DNA of 64,000 nucleotides, from positions 620,001 to 684,000 of the forward strand of contig NZ_CP014167.1 of the NCBI RefSeq assembly GCF_001685395.1, in the 5' to 3' direction. The notes below the pieces were generated by a model. That model searched no databases and was not told the DNA's origin. It saw nothing but the letters and a program-made list of their open reading frames with translations. Origin of the DNA: Paenibacillus yonginensis. Its GTDB lineage: Bacteria; Bacillota; Bacilli; Paenibacillales; Paenibacillaceae. This document shows, piece after piece, positions 1-7,779 of the stretch. The position numbers and the translations under genes were made by a program. Every line of letters begins with the position of its first letter. The stretch's first letter is position 1.

Positions 1-608
1 CGCTGAACCTGCCGAAGAACCATCCGGCCCGTGATATGCAGGATTCCTTCTATTTGACGGAAGATCTGCTGATGCGGACGCAGACTTCTCCGGTTCAGGC
101 CCGTACGATGAAAGCGAAGGAAGGCGAGGTGCCGGTTAAGATCATTTGCCCGGGTAAAGTGTACCGCCGTGACGATGATGATGCGACACACTCCTTCCAG
201 TTCCATCAGATCGAAGGTCTGGTCATCGGTAAAAACATCCGGATGAGCGACCTCAAGGGCACGCTGCTCCAGTTCAGTCAAAAGATGTTTGGACCAAACA
301 CGGAAATCCGTCTTCGTCCGAGCTTCTTCCCTTTCACCGAACCAAGTATTGAAGTCGATGTAACGTGCGTGAAATGCGGCGGCAAAGGCTGCCGGGTTTG
401 TAAGCATTCGGGCTGGCTTGAGATTCTGGGCAGTGGAATGGTTCATCCGCGTGTACTTGAAATGGGCGGCTACGATCCGGAGCAATATACCGGTTTTGCG
501 TTTGGTATGGGAGTAGAGCGGATTGCCATGCTGAAATACGGCGTGGACGACATTCGTCATTTCTATAACAACGACATTCGTTTCCTGGAACAATTCGCAC
601 GTCATTAA
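1..608 (+). CDS. pheS: Phenylalanyl-tRNA synthetase alpha subunit, C-terminal part (5' truncated by window)
   Basis: This is the catalytic class II subunit that charges tRNA-Phe in the cytoplasm as an alpha2-beta2 complex with PheT. The frame is open from base 3, so the gene begins outside the window and only about 200 residues are seen. Family hallmarks are present: the [10 protein letters not shown] stretch (motif 2 region), a cysteine cluster [12 protein letters not shown], and motif 3 ([22 protein letters not shown], ending near base 545) followed by the usual C-terminus [16 protein letters not shown]. pheT follows after 34 bases, the standard pheST order. No promoter or T-box can be judged because the 5' end is missing. 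Confidence 0.97.
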   Translation, partial: LNLPKNHPARDMQDSFYLTEDLLMRTQTSPVQARTMKAKEGEVPVKIICPGKVYRRDDDDATHSFQFHQIEGLVIGKNIRMSDLKGTLLQFSQKMFGPNTEIRLRPSFFPFTEPSIEVDVTCVKCGGKGCRVCKHSGWLEILGSGMVHPRVLEMGGYDPEQYTGFAFGMGVERIAMLKYGVDDIRHFYNNDIRFLEQFARH

Positions 609-642
609 TCGTAAAGTCCAAAGCCTAAAGGAGATGTGAACG

Positions 643-3084
643 ATGAAAGTATCAACCTCTTGGTTGTCTGATTATATATCGCTTGAAAATGTAGATATCA
701 ACGAGCTTGCCGAGCAGATTACACGTTCCGGCATCGAGATCGACAGCGTGGAATCCGTAAATAAAGGCGTTACCAAAGTAGTAGTGGGTTATGTCAAAAC
801 CAAAGAGAAACATCCCGACGCGGACAAGTTGAACATTGTAACTGTAGATGCCGGACAGGAAGAAGAACTTCAAATCGTATGCGGGGCTAAAAATATCGAC
901 GCCGGTCAGAAAGTGCCGATTGCGCTTGTCGGAGCCAAACTGCCCGGCGGACTGGAGATCAAGAAAGCCAAGCTGCGCGGCGTACCTTCCCAAGGTATGG
1001 TTTGCTCGGCCAAGGAACTTGGCCTGAACGACAAGCTCCTGCCGAAAGATCAACAGGAAGGAATTCTGGTGCTGCCTCCGGAGACGCAGATTGGAACTCC
1101 GATTGAACAGGTGCTGGATCTGAACAATCAAATTTTGGACTTTGACCTGACACCGAACCGCTCGGACTGCCTCAGTATGCTGGGTGCGGCTTATGAAGTC
1201 GGCGCGATTTTGGCCCGTGAGATTAAGCTGCCGGAAGCCAACATTGTAGAGAATTCAGCTAAAGCTGCGGATTCCATTTCCGTAAAAATAAGCAATCCCG
1301 AGTTCTGCAGCCATTTTGCGGTTCGTGTCATTTCCAACGTCAAGATCGGCCGTTCCCCGCAGTGGATGCAGAATCGCTTGATGGCGGCCGGCATTCGTCC
1401 GATCAACAACGTGGTTGATGTAACCAACTATGTCATGCTGGAATATGGCCAGCCGCTCCATGCTTATGATGCAGACCGTATAGCAGGCAGCCAGATTGAA
1501 GTACGCGTATCCCGCGAAGGGGAAACGATTGAAACGTTGGACGGACAAGAACGCAAGCTCCCTGCGGGTGCTCTGCTGATCACCGATGCGGAGAAGCCGA
1601 TTGGCCTTGCAGGCGTTATGGGCGGAGCCAACTCCGAGGTAACCGAGGACACGGTGAATATCGTGCTCGAAGCGGCCAAATTTGATGGTGGTGTGGTTCG
1701 CAAGCTTTCCCGTCTGTTTGGACTTCGTTCTGAAGCCTCCCAGCGTTTTGAGAAGGAAGTGGATCCGAACCGGGTCATTCCTGCACTTAACCGGGCTGCA
1801 GCGCTGATCGCCGAGCTTGCCGGCTGTACCGTACAGCATGGCATTGTCGAAAGCGGCGGTGAAGAAGTTAAGCCACTTGTGATTCCTTTGTCCCTGGCGA
1901 AATTGAATCAGTTCCTGGGCACTGACATTTCGACCTTGGAAGTGAAAACGATCCTGTCCCGGCTGCATTTCGAATCCGGGGATCTGCCAAATAACACACT
2001 TGAGGTGAAGGTGCCGACTCGCCGCGGCGATATTACCCGCGATGTGGATTTGATTGAAGAGGTGGCCCGTTTGTACGGCTACGACAAAATTCCGACAACG
2101 TTGATCGAAGGGCCGACCACGCAAGGCGGATATACGAAATCCCAGCTGCTGCGCCGGAGCATCCGTACGATGCTGACGAGCGGCGGCTTGCAGGAGGTTC
2201 TTTCTTACTCCTTCGCCAACCGGGAAGCGGAGACTCTGTTCCCGACTTTGCGAGAGAGCCGTCATTCCGTGAAGCTGGCTATGCCGATGAGCGAAGACCG
2301 CAGCATCCTGCGCACCAGTCTGATTCCTCAGCTGATGGACGTTGCCAGCTTTAACCGCAACCGCAAGCAGGATAATCTGGCTTTGTTCGAAATCGGCTCG
2401 GTGTTCCAAAGTGAAGAAGAAAAGTTGACCGTACAGCCGAAAGAAATCCTAATGCTCGGCTTGCTGATGGCTGGTCTGCGTCAGGAGAAGCAGTGGAACC
2501 TGAATCCGGATAAAGTAGACTTCTACGATCTGAAAGGCGCTGTCGAAAGCGTGTTTGCTTATCTGGGGCTGGAAGGAAAGATCTCCTATGAAGCGGATGG
2601 TCCTGAAGGCTTCCACCCGGGACGTTCGGCCTCTATTTACCTGGAGAATAATCAGGTTAAAGAACGTATCGGCGTGCTCGGGCAAATTCACCCTGACATT
2701 CAGCGCAGCAAGGAACTGGACGATACGTACGTGGCCGAGATCAAGCTTGAACCTCTGTTTGCTGCGGAGAGCCCGGCGATCGAATATCGTGACCTGCCAA
2801 GATTTCCTTCCGTTCAGCGCGATATCGCGGTGGTTGTGGATCAAAGCGTGACGGCCGCGGAGCTGCTCAAGTCCATCCAGGATAATACGGGCGAACTGCT
2901 TGAGCATGTACACGTCTTTGACATCTTCACCGGCAGCAAGCTTGGAGAGGGGAAAAAGAGCGTTGCCTTGTCCCTGGTCTACCGTCACATGGAGCGTACG
3001 CTTACCGATGAGGAGATTGCAGAAGTGCACGGACGAGCGGTAGCCGCGCTGGAGCAAACTTTCGGAGCAGAATTAAGAAAATAG
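643..3084 (+). CDS. pheT: Phenylalanyl-tRNA synthetase beta subunit
   Basis: Partner of PheS; it contributes tRNA binding and hydrolytic editing of mischarged Tyr-tRNA-Phe. The protein is 813 residues, usual for bacterial PheT. Visible order: N-terminal core, tRNA-binding OB fold (about 40-150, with HPDADKL and CGAKNI), B3/B4 editing domain (about 215-390, with NVVDVTNYVMLEYGQPLHA), B5 domain (about 405-475, with RRGDITRDVDLIEEVARLYGYD), catalytic-like domain, and a C-terminal FDX-ACB anticodon-binding domain (about 718-811, starting RFPSVQRDIAVVVD). The start ATG has AAAGGAGATG eight bases upstream. A strong terminator follows, so pheST ends here. Confidence 0.98.
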   Translation: MKVSTSWLSDYISLENVDINELAEQITRSGIEIDSVESVNKGVTKVVVGYVKTKEKHPDADKLNIVTVDAGQEEELQIVCGAKNIDAGQKVPIALVGAKLPGGLEIKKAKLRGVPSQGMVCSAKELGLNDKLLPKDQQEGILVLPPETQIGTPIEQVLDLNNQILDFDLTPNRSDCLSMLGAAYEVGAILAREIKLPEANIVENSAKAADSISVKISNPEFCSHFAVRVISNVKIGRSPQWMQNRLMAAGIRPINNVVDVTNYVMLEYGQPLHAYDADRIAGSQIEVRVSREGETIETLDGQERKLPAGALLITDAEKPIGLAGVMGGANSEVTEDTVNIVLEAAKFDGGVVRKLSRLFGLRSEASQRFEKEVDPNRVIPALNRAAALIAELAGCTVQHGIVESGGEEVKPLVIPLSLAKLNQFLGTDISTLEVKTILSRLHFESGDLPNNTLEVKVPTRRGDITRDVDLIEEVARLYGYDKIPTTLIEGPTTQGGYTKSQLLRRSIRTMLTSGGLQEVLSYSFANREAETLFPTLRESRHSVKLAMPMSEDRSILRTSLIPQLMDVASFNRNRKQDNLALFEIGSVFQSEEEKLTVQPKEILMLGLLMAGLRQEKQWNLNPDKVDFYDLKGAVESVFAYLGLEGKISYEADGPEGFHPGRSASIYLENNQVKERIGVLGQIHPDIQRSKELDDTYVAEIKLEPLFAAESPAIEYRDLPRFPSVQRDIAVVVDQSVTAAELLKSIQDNTGELLEHVHVFDIFTGSKLGEGKKSVALSLVYRHMERTLTDEEIAEVHGRAVAALEQTFGAELRK

Positions 3085-3096
3085 CAGGAATTGGGG

Positions 3097-3143
3097 AAAC
3101 CGCATCGAATCCTTTTTAAAGAAGAGATTCATGCGGTTTTTTC
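3097..3143 (+). terminator. Rho-independent terminator after pheT
   Basis: Inverted repeat AAACCGCATCGAATC / GATTCATGCGGTTT with a 13-base loop, followed by a T run. It closes the pheST operon. Confidence 0.85.
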
Positions 3144-3148
3144 TTAGG

Positions 3149-3176
3149 TTGAATCCTCTTTCGCTAACCTTATAAA
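3149..3176 (+). promoter_or_regulatory. Sigma-A-type promoter for the zapA-like gene
   Basis: TTGAAT and TATAAA separated by 16 bases lie between the pheT terminator and the next gene, about 90 bases before its start. Sequence match only. Confidence 0.5.
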
Positions 3177-3267
3177 ATGAGAAGAGACGGCCCGGCCGTT
3201 TCCAGTTCTAAATGTGTGCATCAATGACATCAATGAATAAACAGAAGAACGAAGGAGGCACAGCGCA

Positions 3268-5349
3268 TTGGCTAAATCCGAACGAATTAGTGTTGCGGTT
3301 GAGATTTATGGAACATCCTATAAAATTGTCGGCAGTAACCCCGAATATATGAAAAAGATCGCCAGTCACGTTGATGATCGTATGCGTGCCTTGGCTAAAG
3401 CCCATCAGCATCTTGATATACCCCGTCTGGCTGTGTTAACCGCTGTTCACATGGCGGAAGAAGCGGTTCAGAGCGATGAGATTCAGCTTCAGCTTTCAGA
3501 GGTTCTGGAGAGCAGGGAAGCGTTGAAGCAAGAGCTGGCTTCGCTTCAGGAGAATGCGGTCAAACAGCAGGAGCGTTATGTGAATCTGCAGGAGGAACGT
3601 TCCCGCCTGAAGGCGGAGGTTTCGGAAGCAGCCGAGCAAATATCCAAGCTGGAAAGCAGCCTGAAGCAGCTTGAAGCTCAGGGAGAGGAGAAGCAGGCAG
3701 CCGCCGCGGATGCCGAGAAGCAAATTGGCGACCTTAAGAGTGCCAAAGGACGTGTTGAAGTCCAGTTGAAGGCCGTTCAGGACGAACTGGCGCAAGCCAA
3801 AGAGAAGCTGGCTGTGCTGAGCCGCCAGCTCGAGGAGGCCCGCAAGCAGGAGACGCTGGTTCGCAGCGAAGAGAAGCGGCTTAAAGAAGAGTTGGCCAAA
3901 GTACAGCAGCAGCACAAGGAGAAGCTGGGCCAGCTCGAGAATCAGCAGAAGGATAAAATCCTGTTGCTTGATAACCAGCATAAGCAGGAACGGGCCAAAT
4001 TGGAGCAGCAGTACAAAGCCCAACTGGAGAATCTGGAGAAACAGCTTAAGGAAACGGAGGCCCATCTGGCTGCTTCCCAAGAGGAGAAAAGCAAGCTGAA
4101 GCAGCAGCTCGAAGGAGCAGGAAGACGTGAAGAGCAGCTGTCGCTGGAATCTGCGCAGGCTGCTAAAGAAGCTGAAACCTGGAAAGCCCGGGCGGAAAGC
4201 CGCTCCCAGGAGATTGAACGGCTGGAGCTAAGTTTGCAGCAGGCATCGGAGCATAATGAAACGCTGGAACAAGGTTTGTCTTCTTATCAGGAAGAGATTC
4301 AGTCGCTGAAAGAGCAGCTTGCCAAAGGGGAAACCGACCTGGAGCAGGCGCTTGCCGAAATCGAAACGATGATGGACGGCCGCAAAGAGCTGGCAGCCGA
4401 GCGGGACCGCCTGGCTGAAGCACAGCTGCAGTTAAAGGCTGAAGCCAATCGGCGGACCGAAGAACTGCAGCAGGTTCTGAAGGACATGGAGTCGCTTAAG
4501 GATGACCGGCAGCAGCTCCAAGGCGAACGGGAAGAGCTGCTGGGCAAGCTGGAATCGCTGCAAAAGGATCTGGATCAGCATGCGGATGAGCTGCGCCAGG
4601 CATTAAACCAAATTGATTCGATGATGAATGAACGCCGCAAATGGATGGCGGATCAGGAGCAGTGGAAGGAAGAACAGGCAACTCTGGAACTGGCGGCTTC
4701 GGAGCGTGAAGAGAAGCTGCAGCAGGTTTACGGGGAAATGAATCGCCTGATGGACGAGCTGGAAGAAGCGAAGCTGGCGGCTGAACGTGTCGGCGAACAA
4801 GCGGTAGCAGAACGTCAGCAAGCCGAAGAATACCTCCGCCAGCTCGATGAGCTGCGGGAGGAGATGCAAGTCCTCAAAGACCATCTGCAGGAGCAGAAAC
4901 GGGAAACGGAAGAATATGCGGCTCTGGTTGATGAACGCGAAGCCGAACTTTCATCGGAGAAGGAGCAGTCCGCACGTCTGCGCGGACTGTATGAGGAAGC
5001 CGAGGAAAGAGAACGCCGGCGTGACGAAGCGGAGCAGGAGCTGCGGCGGCAGATTGCGCAGTGGCAGCAGGAAGCCGCTGCAGGGCAGGAGCAAACAGCC
5101 GAACTCAGCGAGAAAGCGGCAGCCTCGGAAGCAGAGAAAGTCAAACTTCAGGATCAGCTTGCGATGATTGGCGAACAGTTTGAAGTGATTTCGCACGAAT
5201 ACCGGCTGCTTCTGGCCGAAAGAGAGCTTGATCTGGAACGCTCCAGCAAACGGGAGGAAGAGCTGGAAAGCTTGAAAGTAGAGTATGCGAAGCTGCAAAG
5301 AGAATATAACGAGTGGATTGAGCTGCTAGAACAGGATCAGTTGTCTTAA
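3268..5349 (+). CDS. zapA: ZapA-domain protein with a very long coiled-coil extension
   Basis: Residues 1 to about 85 (ISVAVEIYGTSYKIVGSNPEYMKKIASHVDDRM) match ZapA, the small protein that bundles FtsZ filaments at the division septum. Ordinary ZapA is about 85-110 residues; this protein is 693. The remaining 600 residues are almost pure Glu/Gln/Lys/Leu/Arg heptads, a cytoplasmic coiled coil. Within it a 42-residue unit (six heptads) repeats in register: residues 358-399, 400-441, 442-483, with a partial copy from 484, each opening L-x-Q-A/V-L/Y-x-x-hydrophobic-E/D/N. The start is TTG at 3268, chosen for GAAGGAGGC upstream and for the ZapA match beginning at once. Position just after pheT matches zapA in other Bacillota. 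FtsZ binding is inferred from the domain; the role of the tail is unknown. Confidence 0.88.
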   Translation: MAKSERISVAVEIYGTSYKIVGSNPEYMKKIASHVDDRMRALAKAHQHLDIPRLAVLTAVHMAEEAVQSDEIQLQLSEVLESREALKQELASLQENAVKQQERYVNLQEERSRLKAEVSEAAEQISKLESSLKQLEAQGEEKQAAAADAEKQIGDLKSAKGRVEVQLKAVQDELAQAKEKLAVLSRQLEEARKQETLVRSEEKRLKEELAKVQQQHKEKLGQLENQQKDKILLLDNQHKQERAKLEQQYKAQLENLEKQLKETEAHLAASQEEKSKLKQQLEGAGRREEQLSLESAQAAKEAETWKARAESRSQEIERLELSLQQASEHNETLEQGLSSYQEEIQSLKEQLAKGETDLEQALAEIETMMDGRKELAAERDRLAEAQLQLKAEANRRTEELQQVLKDMESLKDDRQQLQGEREELLGKLESLQKDLDQHADELRQALNQIDSMMNERRKWMADQEQWKEEQATLELAASEREEKLQQVYGEMNRLMDELEEAKLAAERVGEQAVAERQQAEEYLRQLDELREEMQVLKDHLQEQKRETEEYAALVDEREAELSSEKEQSARLRGLYEEAEERERRRDEAEQELRRQIAQWQQEAAAGQEQTAELSEKAAASEAEKVKLQDQLAMIGEQFEVISHEYRLLLAERELDLERSSKREEELESLKVEYAKLQREYNEWIELLEQDQLS

Positions 5350-5353
5350 AGGC

Positions 5354-5404
5354 AAAAGAACCAAGCCTGCAGAGAGAATGCATGTCAGGCTTGGTTCTTT
5401 TGTT
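5354..5404. terminator. Bidirectional terminator between the zapA-like gene and the CuA lipoprotein gene
   Basis: Long near-perfect stem AAAAGAACCAAGCCTG / CAGGCTTGGTTCTTTT with T runs usable on either strand, between convergent genes. Confidence 0.85.
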
Positions 5405-5433
5405 TCTTATATTTGGTCGTTTCTCTTATTGGT

Positions 5434-5814
5434 TTATTCGACGATAACTTGGGCTTTCATAGCTTTATGCCCGGGACCGCAGGGTATGGAGCAGGACATT
5501 TCATATTCGCCGGCCTTATCAGGCGTAATAACGGTTGATGGTTGGGCCTGATCCAGTTTGACGCCCAGCTCGGGAATACGGAGACCGTGGTTTCCATCTT
5601 CATTATCAAGGGTAATTTGCACCGGAACGCCTGCTTTTAAGTGATAGACCTTCTGGTCAAATTCATAATTTACGGCTTTGACGACTAATTGGGTTTCCGC
5701 TTCGGGAACCGGCTTGTTCGCTTCCTCGTTATTGGCCTGGCCGGATTCGCGGGTGCAGGCGGCAAGAATCAGCAGCAGAGCTCCCGCAATCAGGGAGAAC
5801 ATCCTTTTTTTCAT
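5434..5814 (-). CDS. Cupredoxin lipoprotein with a CuA-type copper site (cytochrome c oxidase subunit II-like)
   Basis: A 126-residue secreted lipoprotein. Residues 1-20 are a type II signal peptide with lipobox LAAC (Cys20), so it should be anchored on the outer face of the membrane. The rest is a single cupredoxin fold. Ligands of a binuclear CuA centre are all present: His76, Cys108, Cys112, His116 and Met119 in CSIPCGPGHKAM, matching the subunit II pattern Cys-x3-Cys-x3-His-x2-Met. It lacks the transmembrane helices of a true oxidase subunit II and no oxidase genes are nearby. It may be a free-standing electron carrier or a copper chaperone; the fold and metal site are clear, the partner is not. 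It converges on the ZapA-like gene. Confidence 0.85.
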   Translation of the reverse strand: MKKRMFSLIAGALLLILAACTRESGQANNEEANKPVPEAETQLVVKAVNYEFDQKVYHLKAGVPVQITLDNEDGNHGLRIPELGVKLDQAQPSTVITPDKAGEYEMSCSIPCGPGHKAMKAQVIVE

Positions 5815-5896
5815 TTCGTAGAAAACACCTCTTCCGGAATTTGCATCCTCTTTATTTTAGACGTTCTTGGTATAGAAATACACCTCTAATATACGG

Positions 5897-5977
5897 TATA
5901 ATAGCGATGGTTCATGTTTGAAAGTTGGATGACGGCACGGTAGCTCGTTAAGAAATCGGGATAGCGGTGCTTTTTTC
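5897..5977 (+). other. Possible short leader or small RNA: -10 element followed by a terminator-like hairpin
   Basis: The 283-base gap 5815-6097 holds TATAAT (5897-5902) and, about 50 bases on, a GCAC...GTGC hairpin ending in TTTTTT near 5970. No convincing -35 is visible and the stem is imperfect. It could be an attenuated leader of the diguanylate cyclase gene or a small transcript. It does not match a riboswitch class I can recognise. Confidence 0.3.
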
Positions 5978-6097
5978 GTTTATATAGCTGTATTTCTATG
6001 GACTTCTACCTATTTCACTAAAAGGTTAAAGTAGGCGATTTATATTCTCGGAATTTCTAAAATTAAATATGATTCTTGGTCGTGGAACCGCAAGATT

Positions 6098-7180
6098 ATG
6101 ATTTGTTACTGGGTGACCGCGATCCTGCTGTTTGTATCGGAGGGAGTATCCTGGCTTACCCCTTACAATGCTGGTGGAGTCGGGTTATGGGAAACCCGGC
6201 ATGAGGTATGGATTTATGTGGATTTGTCCATCCTGGTGCTGCTTGGCGCTACGGAGCTGTGGCTTAAGCGCGAGAGAAAGGTATATTTGAAGCGGGCGGT
6301 GCTGCTCTGCGGAATTCTGCTCAGCTATGAGCTTTATTTTTTGCTGGATCCGGTGGTGCATGGTTCGGAAATTATTTTGATGATGCCGCTGCTTATTTCT
6401 TTGGTTTATTTTGAAAGGAATCTGCTTCGGGCTTTCTCGCTTTTGAATATTCTGATCTACATGCTGATAACGATTGTTCCGGCTGCGATCCGTTTGACGG
6501 CTTTTAACACTGCCGATTTCCTGCTTGTTATGACCCTGCTGATTATCGGCACTTTTCTGGGCCAAGGCGTCATTACCCGCTCTATAGAGATGCGTAAAGC
6601 GGTTGAAAATCTCGCCAAATCCGAACAGAAGCTGATTGTGGAGAAAGCGATATCCGATAAGCTCCTGAAGATGGATGCATTGACGGGGCTGTACAATCAT
6701 AAAACCTTTCATGAGTATATGGAGAATTTAATCCATCATTCGGAGGCCAATGGCGTTTCCGTCCACTTGGCGATTCTCGACATTGACAATTTCAAAACCA
6801 TCAACGATACCTTTGGTCATTGGGTTGGCGATATTGTACTGAAAGAAGTGGCGAGAAATATTACGGAGCTGATCCGTCCGAACGATTTTGCCGCCCGGTA
6901 CGGGGGAGAAGAATTCGCGTTGATTTTTGCAGATACCACATCCGAGCAGGCTGAAGCCTGTTGTGAAGCGATCAGGGCTGCTGTTGAGCGAATGGCCATT
7001 CCTCAACTGGAGGAGCGGAATATAACCATTAGCTCGGGGTTATTCCATTATCTCCCTGGCGATGGCAAAGAGAAGCTGTTCCGAAATGCAGATTCCGCTT
7101 TATATCAGGCTAAACGTTCCGGCAAAAACCGGGTAGTGGTTTATCAGGAACAGGTGCAGCTGCTGGTTCCGCAAATCTGA
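6098..7180 (+). CDS. Membrane-bound diguanylate cyclase (GGDEF domain)
   Basis: Makes cyclic di-GMP from two GTP. About five or six hydrophobic helices occupy residues 1-165, followed by a short linker coiled coil and a GGDEF domain (about 195-350). The active-site loop is YGGEEFAL, with a product-inhibition I-site RPND exactly five residues before it, and DALTGLYNHKTF opens the domain. The start is doubtful. ATG 6098 has no good ribosome binding site, and the same frame stays open upstream to 6035, encoding DSWSWNRKI just before the listed start, which looks like genuine protein. In that stretch the only ATG (6069) is one base out of frame and its mini-ORF ends TGA overlapping ATG 6098. Either a single-base loss, a non-standard ATT start, or translational coupling explains this. 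Confidence 0.85.
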   Translation: MICYWVTAILLFVSEGVSWLTPYNAGGVGLWETRHEVWIYVDLSILVLLGATELWLKRERKVYLKRAVLLCGILLSYELYFLLDPVVHGSEIILMMPLLISLVYFERNLLRAFSLLNILIYMLITIVPAAIRLTAFNTADFLLVMTLLIIGTFLGQGVITRSIEMRKAVENLAKSEQKLIVEKAISDKLLKMDALTGLYNHKTFHEYMENLIHHSEANGVSVHLAILDIDNFKTINDTFGHWVGDIVLKEVARNITELIRPNDFAARYGGEEFALIFADTTSEQAEACCEAIRAAVERMAIPQLEERNITISSGLFHYLPGDGKEKLFRNADSALYQAKRSGKNRVVVYQEQVQLLVPQI

Positions 7181-7189
7181 TTGGTGCAA

Positions 7190-7226
7190 AAGAAACCCCT
7201 GGCCGAGCGGGCCAGGGGTTTCACCT
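7190..7226. terminator. Terminator between the GGDEF gene and the small membrane protein gene
   Basis: Perfect 13-base stem GAAACCCCTGGCC / GGCCAGGGGTTTC. The better T run lies on the minus-strand side, so it mainly serves the leftward gene. Confidence 0.8.
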
Positions 7227-7239
7227 TGAGGCTTGCAGG

Positions 7240-7596
7240 TTATTTTCTGTCTCTTGCCGCGTTAAATGGCGTGGCAATCGGAATGAAGAGGTCAATAATC
7301 CCGATAACCAGGGCTGCAAGCAATGCGCCGATAAAGGATACGCTAACGTTGGTAACAACGAACTGCGCAAGCCAGATCACAACGGCGCTGACGATGAAAC
7401 CTACAATTCCTCGTCCAAACGGTGTGACTCTTTTGCCGAAAATCCCTTCAATAATCCAGCCCAGCAGAGCAATAACCAAGGCAAGCAGAAGGGCGCTGCC
7501 AAAAGAACCAACAGTAAATTGGGGCACCAGCCAACCTACTACGAGAAGGACCAGTGCGGATACGATAAACCGGACAACGTGTCCAAGGAAATGCAT
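7240..7596 (-). CDS. Small four-helix membrane protein, phage-holin-like (YvlD-type) family
   Basis: A 118-residue protein that is nearly all membrane: hydrophobic segments at about 5-25, 32-52, 63-85 and 88-108, with short polar loops (FGKRVTPFGRGI). This resembles the chromosomal four-TM holin superfamily (B. subtilis YvlD type), whose members are mostly not phage lysis genes; no phage genes lie nearby. The ribosome binding site GGAAAGGAG stands before ATG on the minus strand. Its own terminator follows at 7190-7226. Function unknown. Transcribed away from mutS2. Confidence 0.7.
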   Translation of the reverse strand: MHFLGHVVRFIVSALVLLVVGWLVPQFTVGSFGSALLLALVIALLGWIIEGIFGKRVTPFGRGIVGFIVSAVVIWLAQFVVTNVSVSFIGALLAALVIGIIDLFIPIATPFNAARDRK

Positions 7597-7779
7597 AAGA
7601 AAATCGTCTCCTTTCCTGATGTCGTATATCGGTTATAGCATGGTCGAATCACGTAAAAGTTATGTATCGGATGAAATGGTGTTTTAAACCTTGCTTTGTT
7701 TATAATAAATATAACCGGAAATAAACCTAAAGCCTTGTTTGGCGGGTTTATTTCCTGTGACGAGAGGAGCTGCAGGTTC

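Noticed and set aside
1255..2409. Long minus-strand open frame inside pheT
   Set aside because: It is antisense to an undoubted pheT, has no ribosome site and no recognisable protein pattern; its openness follows from pheT codon bias.
5903..5977. GEMM c-di-GMP or fluoride riboswitch before the GGDEF gene
   Set aside because: Neither core motif is found; GCGATGG alone resembles the fluoride class too weakly to claim it.
7240..7596. Prophage remnant suggested by a holin-like protein
   Set aside because: No lysin, structural or integrase genes nearby; chromosomal YvlD-type proteins share this fold.
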